Origin: Acidipila rosea
Lineage (GTDB): Bacteria; Acidobacteriota; Terriglobia; Terriglobales; Acidobacteriaceae
NCBI RefSeq assembly: GCF_004339725.1
Contig: NZ_SMGK01000004.1
Span: 186,001-250,000 of the forward strand
Length of the DNA: 64,000 nucleotides
Direction: 5' to 3'
In this document: piece by piece, positions 7,969 to 17,683 of the stretch
Position numbering within the stretch: position 1 is the first letter of the stretch
Layout of the letters: each line of letters opens with the position of its first letter
Position numbers and translations under genes: made by a program
Notes under the pieces: generated by a model
Database searches by the model: none
What the model saw: the letters and a program-made list of their open reading frames with translations, nothing else
Told to the model about the DNA's origin: nothing

Positions 7969-10458
7969 ATGGTACTTAGTGTAGGACATCGGCTTCGAAT
8001 CGTGGCATGCGCCGTCTTCATGGCGGCTCTCTCGGCAACCTGCGGCGCGCAGACAGCGGCTCTTCAGCCCATCGCGCAGTTTCCGCTCGCCTCCGGCAGC
8101 ATCGCTATCGACCGGCACGCCGAGCCGCAGAAGCCCTTCACCGTAGCCGGTGAGTGCGGCATGTTCGTTGGCCAGCAGGACGGCAGCTTTGAGGCATGGC
8201 TCTTTCCCATCAAGCTGCTGAGCCACTTCCGCATCCGTGCAGATGTTCAGGGCTACACCGTCCCCATTGACGTCAACGACGCAGCCGCCGAGATTGAGGT
8301 CCATCCCGACCGCACCACCATCACCTACTCTCACATTGCCTTCACCATCCGCGAGACGCTCTTCGCTACCCAGTGCGGGGCTGAAGGCTCCGGCGGCGTC
8401 ATGGCCCTCTTTCAGATCAGCTCCGTCGCTCCCATGAAGCTGACCTTCTCCTTCACTCCTGAGATCAAGCGCATGTGGCCCGCGCCCAACTTCAACGCGC
8501 CTGATCCCGAGTGGGTCCCGCAGGGCTCCAGCGGCTATTACATCCTCCACACGGACTCCAGCGCTCTCGCCGGAGCCGTCGCCCTGCCCGGCGCACAGCC
8601 CGGTATCCTCGCTCCTTATCAGGAGCGGCCAAAGTTCTGGCCCCTGCAGTTCGTCCTCAACTTTGATCCCCACCGCGACTCAGGCAAATACTTCCCGCTG
8701 CTCATGGCCGCCGGCAGCACCCCGCAGACTGCGACCAAGGCAGCGCTCACGGCCCAACTCGCGGACCTCGATGTCCATGCGGCGAAGCTCTACCAGCAGA
8801 CCGCCGACTACTACGCGCATTTCTTCGATCACCGCCTCATCGCCGAGACCCCCGATCCGCGTTTCGATCAAGCCTTCCGCTGGGCCGAGCTTTCCATCGA
8901 TCAGCTGCGCGTCAGGCACGGCAGTGAAACCGGCCTCGTCGCCGGCTTCTACTCTTCAGGAGACTCCGACCGTCCCGGCTTCGGCTGGTTCTTCGGCCGC
9001 GACACGCTCTTCACCCTCTTCGCCATCAACAGCTACGGAGACTTCAGCCTCAGCCGCTCCGCGCTCGACTTCCTCATCGCCCGCCAGCGCGCCGATGGCA
9101 AAATCATGCACGAGTACTCGCAGACCGCCGAGCTTACCGACTGGTCAAAGCTCCCCTACGAGTACGCCGCCGCCGACTCCACCCCGCTCTTTCTCATGGC
9201 CATGGAGGACTACGTCAACACCAGCGGCGATATCGCTTTTCTCCAGCAGAACTGGGCCGCAGTCCAGAAGGCATGGACCTTTGAGACCACCCACGACTCC
9301 GACGGCGACGGCATCTATGACAATGCGCAGGGCACCGGCTGGGTTGAGAGCTGGCCCAGCGGCATGCCCCATCAGGAGATCTATCTCGCCAGCCTCGATC
9401 AGCAGGCCAGCGGAGCCTACGCGCGGCTCGCAGGGCTGATGCATCAGCCCGATGCTGCCCAGGCCGCCGGCGCACGTGCCCAGAAAATAGCAACCACCAT
9501 CGAGCGCGAATACGCCGGACCCATGTACGCCTTCAGCCGCAACCCCGACGGCTCGCTCGACAAGACCGCGACCATCTACCCATCCATCGCCTGGTGGGAC
9601 GGCCATTTCTCGCTCAAGCAGCCTGACGCCATGTTCACCCGCTGGGCCTCGCATGAGTTCTCGACCGACTGGGGCACGCGCGACCTCGGCGACCACGAGG
9701 CTTTCTACAATCCCATCAGCTACCACCAGGGCTCCGTCTGGCCGCTCTTCACCGGCTGGACATCCCTTGCTGAGTACCGCACCGGCCGCTCGCTCTCCGG
9801 CTACGCCCACCTCATGCAGAATCTCAATCTCACCTGGGCACAGGATCTCGGTGCCGTCACCGAACTGCTCTCCGGCGCCTACTTCCAGCCCTTCGGCCGC
9901 AGCACCACCCATCAGCTCTGGTCCTCGGCCATGGTGCTCACGCCCGCCATCCGGGGGCTCTTCGGCCTCGGCTTTGACGCTCAGCAGAACGCCATCACCG
10001 TCGATCCTCATCTCCCCGCCGACTGGGATCACGCCACACTTCGCCATGTGCCCGCCGGCAGCCACGCGGTCGATCTCACCTTCCAGCGCGAAGGCGCCGT
10101 CCTGCTCGTTCGCGCCAGCGGGAATCAGGTCAAACTCCTCGGCCCCAACGGCACAGCAGGCAAGAACGGCGAACTTCGCATCCCGCTGCCCGGCGTCGAG
10201 GTTGCAATCCCGCATGACCTCCCGCTGCCCGGCGCCAGCACGCAGCAGTTGAAGGTGCTAAGCCAGCAGTCCACCGCGCACTCCCTCACTCTCGAACTCG
10301 AAGCCCAGGGCGGCTCCAGCTACGACCTGCCCCTGCGCCTCAACGGAGTCAAAGGCGCAATCCACACCGAGAACGCAACCGCCTCGGACGGCAAGCTGCA
10401 CATAGCCTTCCCCGCAGGCGAAAGCTATCAAAAGCAGAATGTGAAAGTGAGCTGGTAG
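7969..10458 (+). CDS. secreted six-hairpin glycosidase related to glycogen-debranching C-terminal domain
   Basis: An 829-residue protein with a signal peptide (MVLSVGHRLRIVACAVFMAA, cleavage near CGAQ). The central part is rich in paired helices typical of an (alpha/alpha)6 barrel and includes PGFGWFFGRDTLFTLFAINSYGD around residue 340, like the FGRDT motif of amylo-1,6-glucosidase/GDE_C proteins. Other landmarks are SLDQQASGAYARLAGL, YHQGSVWPLFTGW and a beta-rich C-terminal region. It probably cleaves alpha-glucosidic or related linkages outside the cytoplasm; substrate and GH family cannot be fixed by eye. It shares a very short divergent promoter region with the deaminase gene. Confidence 0.8.
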   Translation: MVLSVGHRLRIVACAVFMAALSATCGAQTAALQPIAQFPLASGSIAIDRHAEPQKPFTVAGECGMFVGQQDGSFEAWLFPIKLLSHFRIRADVQGYTVPIDVNDAAAEIEVHPDRTTITYSHIAFTIRETLFATQCGAEGSGGVMALFQISSVAPMKLTFSFTPEIKRMWPAPNFNAPDPEWVPQGSSGYYILHTDSSALAGAVALPGAQPGILAPYQERPKFWPLQFVLNFDPHRDSGKYFPLLMAAGSTPQTATKAALTAQLADLDVHAAKLYQQTADYYAHFFDHRLIAETPDPRFDQAFRWAELSIDQLRVRHGSETGLVAGFYSSGDSDRPGFGWFFGRDTLFTLFAINSYGDFSLSRSALDFLIARQRADGKIMHEYSQTAELTDWSKLPYEYAAADSTPLFLMAMEDYVNTSGDIAFLQQNWAAVQKAWTFETTHDSDGDGIYDNAQGTGWVESWPSGMPHQEIYLASLDQQASGAYARLAGLMHQPDAAQAAGARAQKIATTIEREYAGPMYAFSRNPDGSLDKTATIYPSIAWWDGHFSLKQPDAMFTRWASHEFSTDWGTRDLGDHEAFYNPISYHQGSVWPLFTGWTSLAEYRTGRSLSGYAHLMQNLNLTWAQDLGAVTELLSGAYFQPFGRSTTHQLWSSAMVLTPAIRGLFGLGFDAQQNAITVDPHLPADWDHATLRHVPAGSHAVDLTFQREGAVLLVRASGNQVKLLGPNGTAGKNGELRIPLPGVEVAIPHDLPLPGASTQQLKVLSQQSTAHSLTLELEAQGGSSYDLPLRLNGVKGAIHTENATASDGKLHIAFPAGESYQKQNVKVSW

Positions 10459-10565
10459 CTGGGCTCGTTCAGTCTTGTGCGACTGTTTGCGTCTCTAAAA
10501 GGCAACCACTGCCTCCTGCAGAGCTCGATCCCGAACGGGCTCTCTCATCCAGTCTTCAAAGGAGA

Positions 10566-10597
10566 GTCGTCTTGGCGCAGAAGATCGCTAAGACGAC
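10566..10597. other. strong intergenic hairpin between convergent genes
   Basis: GTCGTCTTGGCG (10566-10577) pairs with CGCTAAGACGAC (10586-10597) through 12 bp including one G-T wobble; the loop is 8 nt. It lies in the 243-bp gap between the six-hairpin glycosidase gene and the GH2 gene end, which converge there. There is no T-run, so it may stabilise or stop transcripts by other means. Smaller stems (AGGCA/TGCCT near 10500) occur in the same gap; no gene was seen in it. Confidence 0.4.
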
Positions 10598-10701
10598 CCT
10601 CCAGGCTGCCCACAGTGAGGTGACCGTTTGGATTTATTGAAGTCCGCCAGCAGATCGACAGCTGATAGGGCATTCGCCTCGCCACGAGGTTTACACCCCC
10701 A

Positions 10702-12579
10702 TCAATTCTTCATCCCCTGCTTCGCGTAGAACTCCTCGACATTCAGCTCCGGCTTCTGCTGCAGCTCCCCGTAGTAGCGCTGCACCGTAAAGAAAGCCTT
10801 CTTCTTCTCCCCTTGGTCTGAGATGAAACCCTTCCGGTTGAAGAAGTCCTGCAGTCCCGGCAGCTGCCGTGTCGGCGAGCGAAAATCCATCAGCACCCAC
10901 GGCGTCAAACCCGCCAGGAACGGAATCTTCTTGAACATCGCAAACTGTTCATCGAGCAGCTTCGCCTGGAACTCCTCGCTGAATCGCGTATTCACATCGC
11001 CGTGCATTCCCGCCTTTGCGCCGCCGCCAAACTCGCTCATGATGAGCGGCTTGCCCATCGGGTCTTCCCACGTATAGTCGGGAATCTCATCCACCTTCCC
11101 CATGTACCAGCCAATGTATTCGTTGTACCCCAGCACATCGAGATACTGTCCCAGCGGATCGTTCATCACCGCCGTCTTTCCGGTGAAGTGCGTGACCACT
11201 GCCGAAGTAATCAGCCGCGTCGGGTCCTGCTCGCGCGCCAGCACCGTCAGCTTGTGAATGAACTCCGTACGCGCATCGCTGACCGGCGTCTCGTTCGACA
11301 TGGACCAGAGGATGACCGAGGCCTTGTTATGATCCCGCCGGATATTCTCGTGCAGCTGCTGTGAGGCGCTCGCGAACGCAGCCGGGCTCGCCCAGTCGAT
11401 CGACCAGTAGACCGGAACCTCTGACCACACCAGGATGCCCATCCTGTCCGCCGTCCGCGTAAAGTTCTCGTCGTAGGGGTAGTGCGCCAGCCGCACAAAG
11501 TTTCCGTGCATCTCATGCACCCATCCCAGCAGCGTCTCCGCATCCTGCTGCGACCACGCCCGTCCCGTCTTGTAGGGAGTCTCCGCATGCATGCACACTC
11601 CGCGCAGAAACAGCGGCTCGCCATTCAGCAGTATCTTGTCTCCCTGCACCTCGACCGTGCGAAATCCGATCTGGTCCTTCAGCTCATCGCTGCCCGCCTG
11701 CATCGCTACGTCGTAGAGTTGCGGATGCTCCGGCGACCACCGCTGCAGCCCCGCAGCCTTGAAGGAGAACGCCGCCCGCCCATCGCCGTCCGTCTGCGCC
11801 GTCTTCGTCACGTGCAGCGCAGGCACGCTCACTGATACCTCCGTGCCCGCGCTCGCGCCCGTCACATGCACATAGCCGTCAATCTCATTCTCTGACCCCT
11901 TTTTCAGCTGCAGCGAGTAGTCGTCGATATACTTCTCCGGCACCTCCACCAGTGAAACCTCGCGCGTAATCCCGCCATAGTTCCACCAGTCCGTCTTGAG
12001 CGTAGGCACGCGCTCCACGGTGCGCGTATCGTCCACCGCCACCACCACAAAGTTGTCGCCGTCCTTCAGCGTGCTCGTCACCTCGCAGTCAAACTGCGTA
12101 AAGCCGCCCTCGTGCGTACACACCGGCTGGCCGTTCACAAACACATCGGCCCGATAGTTCACCGCGCCGAAATTTAGAAACGTCCGCATCCCGGCCTTCG
12201 GGTGATAGGTAAAGTCCTTCTCGTACCACATCAGCCCTTCGTAGAAGAGCAGCTCTTTCTTCTGCGTATTCCAGTCGCCCGGCACATTCAGCGTCGGCGA
12301 CTTCTCAAAGTTGTACTCGGTAGGCCCACCCACGGAGTTGGTATGCGCATTCTTCGCATAACCATTCAGGTCGGCTTTTTCGGGATTATTGCCCCAGCCC
12401 CCGCGATAGGGGTCAACGATGTAGTGCCACGGTCCGTTCAGGCTGGTCTGCGTGCGATGGTCGACGTCCACCAGCAGCTTGGTTTGCTGCCCGTAGGCGA
12501 CTGCGCAAAGGAGAAGGGTCAAACAGAAAGCGGCAAATCGTCCGTGGCTGAGCATGAGCAACATATTACTGCTCCCCAT
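10702..12579 (-). CDS. secreted GH2 family beta-glycosidase (beta-glucuronidase/galactosidase type)
   Basis: A 625-residue protein with a signal peptide ending near AVAYGQ. GH2 architecture is visible: a jelly-roll sugar-binding domain (residues about 45-215, with NVPGDWN, FYEGLMWYEKDF and NYRADVFVNG), an immunoglobulin-like domain (about 215-310) and a TIM barrel. The acid/base Glu430 is in SMSNE and the nucleophile Glu516 in IMSEFGGG; HAETPYKTGRAW and RLAHYPYDENF are also family-typical. It hydrolyses beta-galactosides or beta-glucuronides in the periplasm; the exact sugar is not decidable from motifs. It lies upstream of tyrA in the same direction as that cluster but 28 bp beyond its end, so it is probably a separate unit or read-through target. 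Confidence 0.9.
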   Translation of the reverse strand: MGSSNMLLMLSHGRFAAFCLTLLLCAVAYGQQTKLLVDVDHRTQTSLNGPWHYIVDPYRGGWGNNPEKADLNGYAKNAHTNSVGGPTEYNFEKSPTLNVPGDWNTQKKELLFYEGLMWYEKDFTYHPKAGMRTFLNFGAVNYRADVFVNGQPVCTHEGGFTQFDCEVTSTLKDGDNFVVVAVDDTRTVERVPTLKTDWWNYGGITREVSLVEVPEKYIDDYSLQLKKGSENEIDGYVHVTGASAGTEVSVSVPALHVTKTAQTDGDGRAAFSFKAAGLQRWSPEHPQLYDVAMQAGSDELKDQIGFRTVEVQGDKILLNGEPLFLRGVCMHAETPYKTGRAWSQQDAETLLGWVHEMHGNFVRLAHYPYDENFTRTADRMGILVWSEVPVYWSIDWASPAAFASASQQLHENIRRDHNKASVILWSMSNETPVSDARTEFIHKLTVLAREQDPTRLITSAVVTHFTGKTAVMNDPLGQYLDVLGYNEYIGWYMGKVDEIPDYTWEDPMGKPLIMSEFGGGAKAGMHGDVNTRFSEEFQAKLLDEQFAMFKKIPFLAGLTPWVLMDFRSPTRQLPGLQDFFNRKGFISDQGEKKKAFFTVQRYYGELQQKPELNVEEFYAKQGMKN

Positions 12580-12607
12580 GCCGGCGGTCTAACCAGTCGA
12601 TAAGGGG

Positions 12608-13477
12608 CTAACTCTTCGTCAGCCGAAACTCGTTCGCCCGTTCAAACTCGTCGCGCAGCTCCGGCGTCCGCAGGTTCTCCCGCAGATGCGCAATCCGCTG
12701 TTCCAGCGCAAACAGCGCATCGGCCACCGCGTCCGTGTTGGTGTGCGCAATGTCGCGCCACATTGAGTAGGGGCTGGCCCCCAGCCTCGTCATCTCCCGC
12801 AGTGCCCGGCCGCCAATCGCGCGCAGGTCCGCATCGCCCGGGAAGAGGTCTTCGAGCAGCGCGCTCATAGCTGTTGAGACAAACTGCGGCAGGTGGCTCA
12901 CCCACGCGCATAGTTCGTCATGCCGCTGCGGATCGAGATCCAGCACCCGGCAGCCGAACCGCTTTACCCACGCGCGCCACTCCTCGGCGTGCTCGCGCGC
13001 CACCGGGTTCAGGTGCGGACTCCCGCACTGGGTAAAAATCCACACCGCGCCATCAAACAGCTTGCCGTCTGCATTGGCCGCGCCGCTTACTTCTTTTCCC
13101 GCCATCGGGTGCCCTGGCAGAAACGCCGGCTGCCCCGGCTGGTTAAACCACATCTGCGCCCGCGAGCAAAGCGCATTCTTCACGCTGCCCACATCGGTCA
13201 CCAGCTGGTGCGGCTGCAGCACGCTGCTCAGGTGTTCCATCCAGCCCAGAATGCTGAAGACCGGCCCGGCCAGCACCACCAGGTCGCTCTGCTGCGCGGC
13301 CGTCACCGGATCGTCCGCTGCCTTGGTGATCGCACCTCGTTCGGCAGCGATCGCCAGCTGTTCCGGGTCCCGGTCCCAGCCCAGAATCTCGCCCTTAAAG
13401 CCATGCGAGCGCAACGCCAGCCCTACCGAAGCTCCAATCAGCCCCGTTCCGAGAATGGCGATGCGCTCAATAGGCAT
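12608..13477 (-). CDS. tyrA: prephenate dehydrogenase
   Basis: A 289-residue enzyme that oxidatively decarboxylates prephenate to 4-hydroxyphenylpyruvate in tyrosine synthesis. The N-terminal Rossmann fold has GTGLIG (residues 10-15) for NAD(P). TDVGSVK (94-100), GHPMAG (122-127) and SHLPQ (194-198) are family motifs; the last holds a conserved His. The C-terminal half is helical, as in the dimerisation domain. No ACT domain is attached. It starts 3 bp after the DAHP synthase stop, so the two are co-transcribed and probably translationally coupled. Confidence 0.95.
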   Translation of the reverse strand: MPIERIAILGTGLIGASVGLALRSHGFKGEILGWDRDPEQLAIAAERGAITKAADDPVTAAQQSDLVVLAGPVFSILGWMEHLSSVLQPHQLVTDVGSVKNALCSRAQMWFNQPGQPAFLPGHPMAGKEVSGAANADGKLFDGAVWIFTQCGSPHLNPVAREHAEEWRAWVKRFGCRVLDLDPQRHDELCAWVSHLPQFVSTAMSALLEDLFPGDADLRAIGGRALREMTRLGASPYSMWRDIAHTNTDAVADALFALEQRIAHLRENLRTPELRDEFERANEFRLTKS

Positions 13478-13480
13478 GGA

Positions 13481-14500
13481 TCAGGCTATCTTTCTTCCAA
13501 CCGCCGAGGAGATCAGCCGCAGCGACGCCATCAGCTCTTCGAACTGCTCAGGGAAGAGTGACTGCGCGCCATCGGAGAACGCCTTGTCCGGGTTCGGGTG
13601 AACTTCGATCAGCAGGCCGTCCGCGCCCGCCGCCACCGCGGCCCGCGCCATCGCCGGCACCTTGTCGCGCAACCCGACTCCGTGCGAAGGATCGCCCAGG
13701 ATCGGCAGGTGCGACAGCTTCTTGATCACCGGGATCGCGGAGATGTCCATCGTGTTGCGGGTGTAGGTCTCGAACGTGCGGATGCCGCGCTCGCACAGCA
13801 TCAGGTCATAGTTGCCGCCGGAGAGAATGTACTCCGCCGACAGCAGCACTTCCTCGATCGTCGCCGCAATGCCGCGCTTCAGCAGCACCGGCTTGCGCAC
13901 CAGTCCCAGCTCGCGCAGCAGGTTGAAGTTCTGCATGTTGCGCGCGCCTACCTGGAAGCAGTCCACATACGGCAGCATCAGCTCAATCTGCGAAATCTCC
14001 ATCACTTCGCTGATGATCAACAGCCCGCTGGCGTCGCCCACATCGCGCAGCAGCTTCAGCCCTTCGAGTCCCATGCCTTGGAACGAGTACGGCGAACTCC
14101 GCGGCTTGAAGGCGCCTCCCCGCAGAAACTTCGCACCCGCGGCCTTCACCTGTGCCGCCGCCAGTGCAATCTGCTCGCGCCCTTCTACTGAGCAGGGGCC
14201 GGCCATCACCACCACTTCGTTGCCGCCCACGCTCACGCCGTTCTTGAAGCGCACAACCGTGCCCTCAGGCCGAAACCCGCGTCCTGCCAGCTTGTAGGGC
14301 GAAGAGATGCGGTGCACATGCGCTACGCCCGCAAGCAGTTCAAAATCCTTGTGGTCGAAGTTTCCCGGCGTTCCCACTCCCGCCAGAATCGTCTGTACCG
14401 CGCCCGTCGTGCGGTGAACATTGAAGCCAATCTCTACCATGCGTTCGAGGACGCCCTGTATCTGTTCCTCGTTCGCGGTCTCCAGCATTGCGACAATCAT
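13481..14500 (-). CDS. aroF: 3-deoxy-7-phosphoheptulonate synthase (type I-beta, N-terminal regulatory domain)
   Basis: A 339-residue enzyme condensing phosphoenolpyruvate and erythrose-4-phosphate, the first step of the shikimate pathway. Residues 1-70 form a ferredoxin-like domain as in Thermotoga-type DAHP synthases, which mediates feedback control in that family. The TIM barrel has GPCSVE (101-106, metal-binding Cys), RGGAFKPRSSPYSFQG (127-142) and LGDPSHGVG near the end. Its ATG overlaps the chorismate mutase stop codon (ATGA at 14497-14500), which suggests a functional partnership: in some bacteria the separate chorismate mutase binds and feedback-regulates this synthase. Confidence 0.95.
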   Translation of the reverse strand: MIVAMLETANEEQIQGVLERMVEIGFNVHRTTGAVQTILAGVGTPGNFDHKDFELLAGVAHVHRISSPYKLAGRGFRPEGTVVRFKNGVSVGGNEVVVMAGPCSVEGREQIALAAAQVKAAGAKFLRGGAFKPRSSPYSFQGMGLEGLKLLRDVGDASGLLIISEVMEISQIELMLPYVDCFQVGARNMQNFNLLRELGLVRKPVLLKRGIAATIEEVLLSAEYILSGGNYDLMLCERGIRTFETYTRNTMDISAIPVIKKLSHLPILGDPSHGVGLRDKVPAMARAAVAAGADGLLIEVHPNPDKAFSDGAQSLFPEQFEELMASLRLISSAVGRKIA

Positions 14501-14826
14501 CGTTCTTTTCCTGTCTCGCGGTCTTCTCCCGCGCCCGTTACTTCTCTGGCTGCTCTCTCCGAAGCCAGTTCGTCTTTCTGCAGCGCGCGCATCACGTCGA
14601 TAATGCGCTCGTAGATATGCGTAAGTTCTATATCCGGCAGAGGGCCATGGTTCGCCGCTCGCACGTTTTCAAAAATCACGCGCTCCCGGGTTGGCTCGTA
14701 GACTGGCAGGTCCGTTGCATTCTTCAGTCTGCCAATCGCCTGTGCTGCTTTCGCGCGCTCACTGAGCAGCGAAACGAGCTGGCGGTCAATCTCATCGATT
14801 TTCAGTCGCCACTCTGCGATGTCCAT
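14497..14826 (-). CDS. chorismate mutase, AroQ type
   Basis: A 109-residue all-helical enzyme converting chorismate to prephenate. The first helix reads WRLKIDEIDRQLVSLLSERA, typical of AroQ mutases; Arg24, Lys35 and the TRERV segment (46-50) occupy positions of the E. coli active site residues. The start MDIAEWRL at 14826 is preceded by GGAG at suitable spacing; the frame extends 14 codons upstream but those residues are not part of the family core. It overlaps the DAHP synthase start by 4 bp. The C-terminal 20 residues, after the mutase core, are charged and have no assigned role. Confidence 0.92.
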   Translation of the reverse strand: MDIAEWRLKIDEIDRQLVSLLSERAKAAQAIGRLKNATDLPVYEPTRERVIFENVRAANHGPLPDIELTHIYERIIDVMRALQKDELASERAAREVTGAGEDRETGKER

Positions 14827-14908
14827 AAGATCATCTCCAGAAATCTGCGCATGCACGGTTCCCCGCACATGCTGTTCTTAAAAAATAGAAAAAAGTGTAG
14901 GGGCGGGA

Positions 14909-15688
14909 TTAACGGGCCAGCGCCACAGCCGGACGCAGACCCTTGATAAATCGTGCGATCGAGCTGGGCGCATCTTCGCGCGCAGAGGCCTCGACAATCG
15001 CCACAATGGCGCTGCCCACCACGGCCGCATCTGCAAACTCGCCCAGCGCAGCCACATGCTCCGGCTTCGATACCCCAAAGCCCACTGCAATCGGAAGCGC
15101 CGTATACTTCCGCAACCTCTTCACCAGCTGCTCTGCATCGCCCGTCATCGTCTGTTGCGCGCCCGTGATTCCCGTCCGCGAAATCGCGTACACAAATCCG
15201 CGCGAGGCTTTCGCAATCCGCGCCAGCCGCTCATCCGGGCTCGTAGGCGCAGCGAGGAAGATCGGCGCAAGCCCATGCGCCTCCAGCACTTTCAGATATT
15301 CGTCGGCCTCTTCGACAATCATGTCCGTGATCAGCACGCCATCCACGCCTGCCTCGGAGGCTTCCTTGCAGAAGCGCTCCAGCCCATAGCGCAGCACCGG
15401 ATTGTAGTAGGAGAAGATAACCAGTCCCGCTTCCCGCCGTACCTTGCGTATCTCCGCCGCCAGCCCCAGCACGTCGCTCAGCTTCGTTCCGCGCGCCACC
15501 GCGCGCTCGCTTGCGCGCTGGATCACCGGGCCGTCCGCCAGCGGATCGCTGAAGGGTACGCCAAGTTCAATCACATCGGCTCCCGCATCGATCGCAGCCA
15601 CTGCAATCTCGCGGGTCGCGTCGAGGTCAGGATCGCCAGCCGTCAGGTAAACAACCAGGCCCGGCTTGCTGGCAAAGCGGATAGGCAT
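14909..15688 (-). CDS. trpA: tryptophan synthase alpha subunit
   Basis: A 259-residue TIM-barrel subunit that cleaves indole-3-glycerol phosphate to indole and glyceraldehyde-3-phosphate. Catalytic Glu41 (VIELGVPFSDP) and Asp52 (LADGPVIQ) align with E. coli Glu49 and Asp60. RTGITGAQ and VGFGVSKPEH are the phosphate-binding loops. It follows trpB by 7 bp, the usual arrangement for the alpha2-beta2 complex. An 82-bp gap separates it from the downstream chorismate mutase, which may have its own promoter or be co-transcribed. Confidence 0.97.
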   Translation of the reverse strand: MPIRFASKPGLVVYLTAGDPDLDATREIAVAAIDAGADVIELGVPFSDPLADGPVIQRASERAVARGTKLSDVLGLAAEIRKVRREAGLVIFSYYNPVLRYGLERFCKEASEAGVDGVLITDMIVEEADEYLKVLEAHGLAPIFLAAPTSPDERLARIAKASRGFVYAISRTGITGAQQTMTGDAEQLVKRLRKYTALPIAVGFGVSKPEHVAALGEFADAAVVGSAIVAIVEASAREDAPSSIARFIKGLRPAVALAR

Positions 15689-15695
15689 CGTGCTC

Positions 15696-16907
15696 TCAGG
15701 CTCCCTTGAGGTTCAGCTCGCGCGCGAGAATACCCATGTCTTTATCGCCGCGGCCGGAAACGTTGACTACCAGTATGTCACGAGGCGACATCGATGGGGC
15801 AATCCTTGCACACTCGGCCACCGCGTGCGCGCTCTCCAGCGCCGGCAGAATTCCTTCCGTCCGCGCCAGCAGTTTCACCGCCTCGAGCGTCGCGTTGTCG
15901 TCCGCCGACACATACTCCGCCCGCCCCGAGTCGTGCAGCGCCGCATGCTCCGGCCCGATCGAGGCATAGTCCAGCCCCGCTGAAACCGAGTGCGTCAGCG
16001 AAACCTGCCCCGCATCGTCCTGCAGCACATAGGAGTAGGTACCTTGCAGCACTCCCGGCGAGCCGCCCTGGAAGCGTGCCGCATGCTCGCCCAGCCCCGT
16101 GCCGCGGCCGCCTGCCTCCACACCGATCAGCCGCACATTCTTGTCCTCGATGAACTCGAAGAACGCGCCCATCGCATTCGATCCGCCGCCCACGCACGCA
16201 ATCACCGCGTCCGGCAGCCGCCCTTCCTTTTCGAGCATCTGCGTCCGCATCTCGCGGCTGATCACGCGATGAAAATCGCGCACCATCGTCGGGTAAGGAT
16301 GCGCTCCCAGCACGCTGCCCAGCAGGTAGTGGGTCGTCCGCACATTTGTCACCCAGTCGCGCATCGCCTCGTTGATCGCGTCCTTCAGCGTCTTCGATCC
16401 TGAACTGACGCCGCGCACCTCAGCGCCCAGCAGCCGCATGCGGTAGACATTCAGCTCCTGCCGCCGCATGTCTTCCTCGCCCATGTAGACGACGCACTCC
16501 ATGCCGAACAGCGCACACACCGTCGCCGAAGCGACGCCATGCTGCCCCGCGCCCGTCTCCGCGATGATGCGCTTCTTGCCCATCCGCCGCGCCAGCAGCC
16601 CCTGTCCCAGGCAGTTGTTGATCTTGTGCGCGCCCGTATGCAACAGGTCCTCGCGCTTCAGATAGATCTTCGCCCCGCCCAGCTCTTCGGTCAGCCTCTG
16701 CGCGTAGTAGAGCGGCGTCGGACGCCCCGCATAGTCGCGCAGCAGCAGGTCCAGCTGCGCATGAAAGTCAGGATCGGCCTGGGCCTCGGCGTAGGCATGC
16801 TCCAGCTCTTCGAGCGCCGCCATCAGGGTCTCCGGCACAAATCGCCCGCCATAGGCTCCAAAACGCCCCGCCACAACGCCCGCCGGTGTATTCGCAGCAG
16901 TACTCAT
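15696..16907 (-). CDS. trpB: tryptophan synthase beta subunit
   Basis: A 403-residue PLP enzyme that joins indole with serine to form tryptophan. [13 protein letters not shown] carries the PLP lysine (Lys95); GGGSNAMG binds the cofactor phosphate; [11 protein letters not shown] and [12 protein letters not shown] are family-typical. The N-terminus starts [16 protein letters not shown], as in TrpB1. It lies between trpF (90 bp upstream) and trpA. Confidence 0.97.
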   Translation of the reverse strand: MSTAANTPAGVVAGRFGAYGGRFVPETLMAALEELEHAYAEAQADPDFHAQLDLLLRDYAGRPTPLYYAQRLTEELGGAKIYLKREDLLHTGAHKINNCLGQGLLARRMGKKRIIAETGAGQHGVASATVCALFGMECVVYMGEEDMRRQELNVYRMRLLGAEVRGVSSGSKTLKDAINEAMRDWVTNVRTTHYLLGSVLGAHPYPTMVRDFHRVISREMRTQMLEKEGRLPDAVIACVGGGSNAMGAFFEFIEDKNVRLIGVEAGGRGTGLGEHAARFQGGSPGVLQGTYSYVLQDDAGQVSLTHSVSAGLDYASIGPEHAALHDSGRAEYVSADDNATLEAVKLLARTEGILPALESAHAVAECARIAPSMSPRDILVVNVSGRGDKDMGILARELNLKGA

Positions 16908-16996
16908 ACAGAACCTCTTCTCCTAGACTACATTTCGACGACTACATTGCGACTGCATTTCCAGCCATCCCTTGCCACGCAAGGCTCACTGCATCT

Positions 16997-17683
16997 TTAA
17001 GCCGAAACCGCGGCCTTTCTGCTTTCGAGGAACGCCAGTCGCGCCGCCGCCACAAAAGCCCTCACCCGTTCCGGATCCTTCTTGCCCGGCCGCTCTTCCA
17101 CCCCGCTGGCCACATCCACGCCCCACGGCTGCAGCGTGCAAATCGCCTCCCGAACATTTTCCGGCCTCAACCCTCCGGCCGCGATCAGCCGCAGATGCGG
17201 CGCGCACTCAAAAAAACTCCGGCTCGCCGCCTGCCAGTCAAATCGTATTCCCGTGCCGCCCACCGCCTTCGCCGTCCGCGAGTCGATCAGCACCGCATCC
17301 ACCGCATGGTCTCCGCGCATCGTCTCCAGTTGCGGCGCCAGCTCATCGGAGTAGTGCAGCACGCGCAGTATCCCCAGCCTGCCCGGCCGCCCGGCAAAAT
17401 ACTCCCGCAGCTGCAGCGGCAGCCCTGCGTCCGGTGTCGAGTGCAGCTGCACTCCCGTCAGCCCGCACTCGCGCACCGTCGCCACAATCTCGTCGAATCC
17501 CACATCTACAAACACGCCATATTTTTCGATCGTTTGCGGCAGCCGCGGCGCAATCTCCCGCACCTGCTCGCGCGTCACCCGTCGCGGGCTCTCGGCGAAC
17601 ACAAAGCCCACTGCATTCGCACCTGCCTCCACGGCGAGCGTGGCGTCTTCCAGTGAAGTATTTGCGCAGACCTTGATCCACAT
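16997..17683 (-). CDS. trpF: phosphoribosylanthranilate isomerase
   Basis: A 228-residue TIM barrel that isomerises phosphoribosylanthranilate in tryptophan synthesis. The start MWIKVCANTS matches the usual KICG-type strand with the catalytic Cys, although Ala replaces the common Gly. GFVFAESPRRVT, GVQLHS, VLIDSR followed by GGTGIRFDW, and AAGGLRPENV match the family; the Asp of LIDS is the likely general acid. It is the first gene of the minus-strand trpF-trpB-trpA run; trpE, trpD and trpC are not in the window, so the pathway genes are split. No Trp-rich leader was found upstream. Confidence 0.95.
   Translation of the reverse strand: MWIKVCANTSLEDATLAVEAGANAVGFVFAESPRRVTREQVREIAPRLPQTIEKYGVFVDVGFDEIVATVRECGLTGVQLHSTPDAGLPLQLREYFAGRPGRLGILRVLHYSDELAPQLETMRGDHAVDAVLIDSRTAKAVGGTGIRFDWQAASRSFFECAPHLRLIAAGGLRPENVREAICTLQPWGVDVASGVEERPGKKDPERVRAFVAAARLAFLESRKAAVSA

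Noticed and set aside
7951-8673. N-terminal extension of the adenosine deaminase frame.
   Set aside because: The extension overlaps the start of the divergent glycosidase and adds residues without a signal peptide; the ATG at 7950 gives a normal signal sequence.
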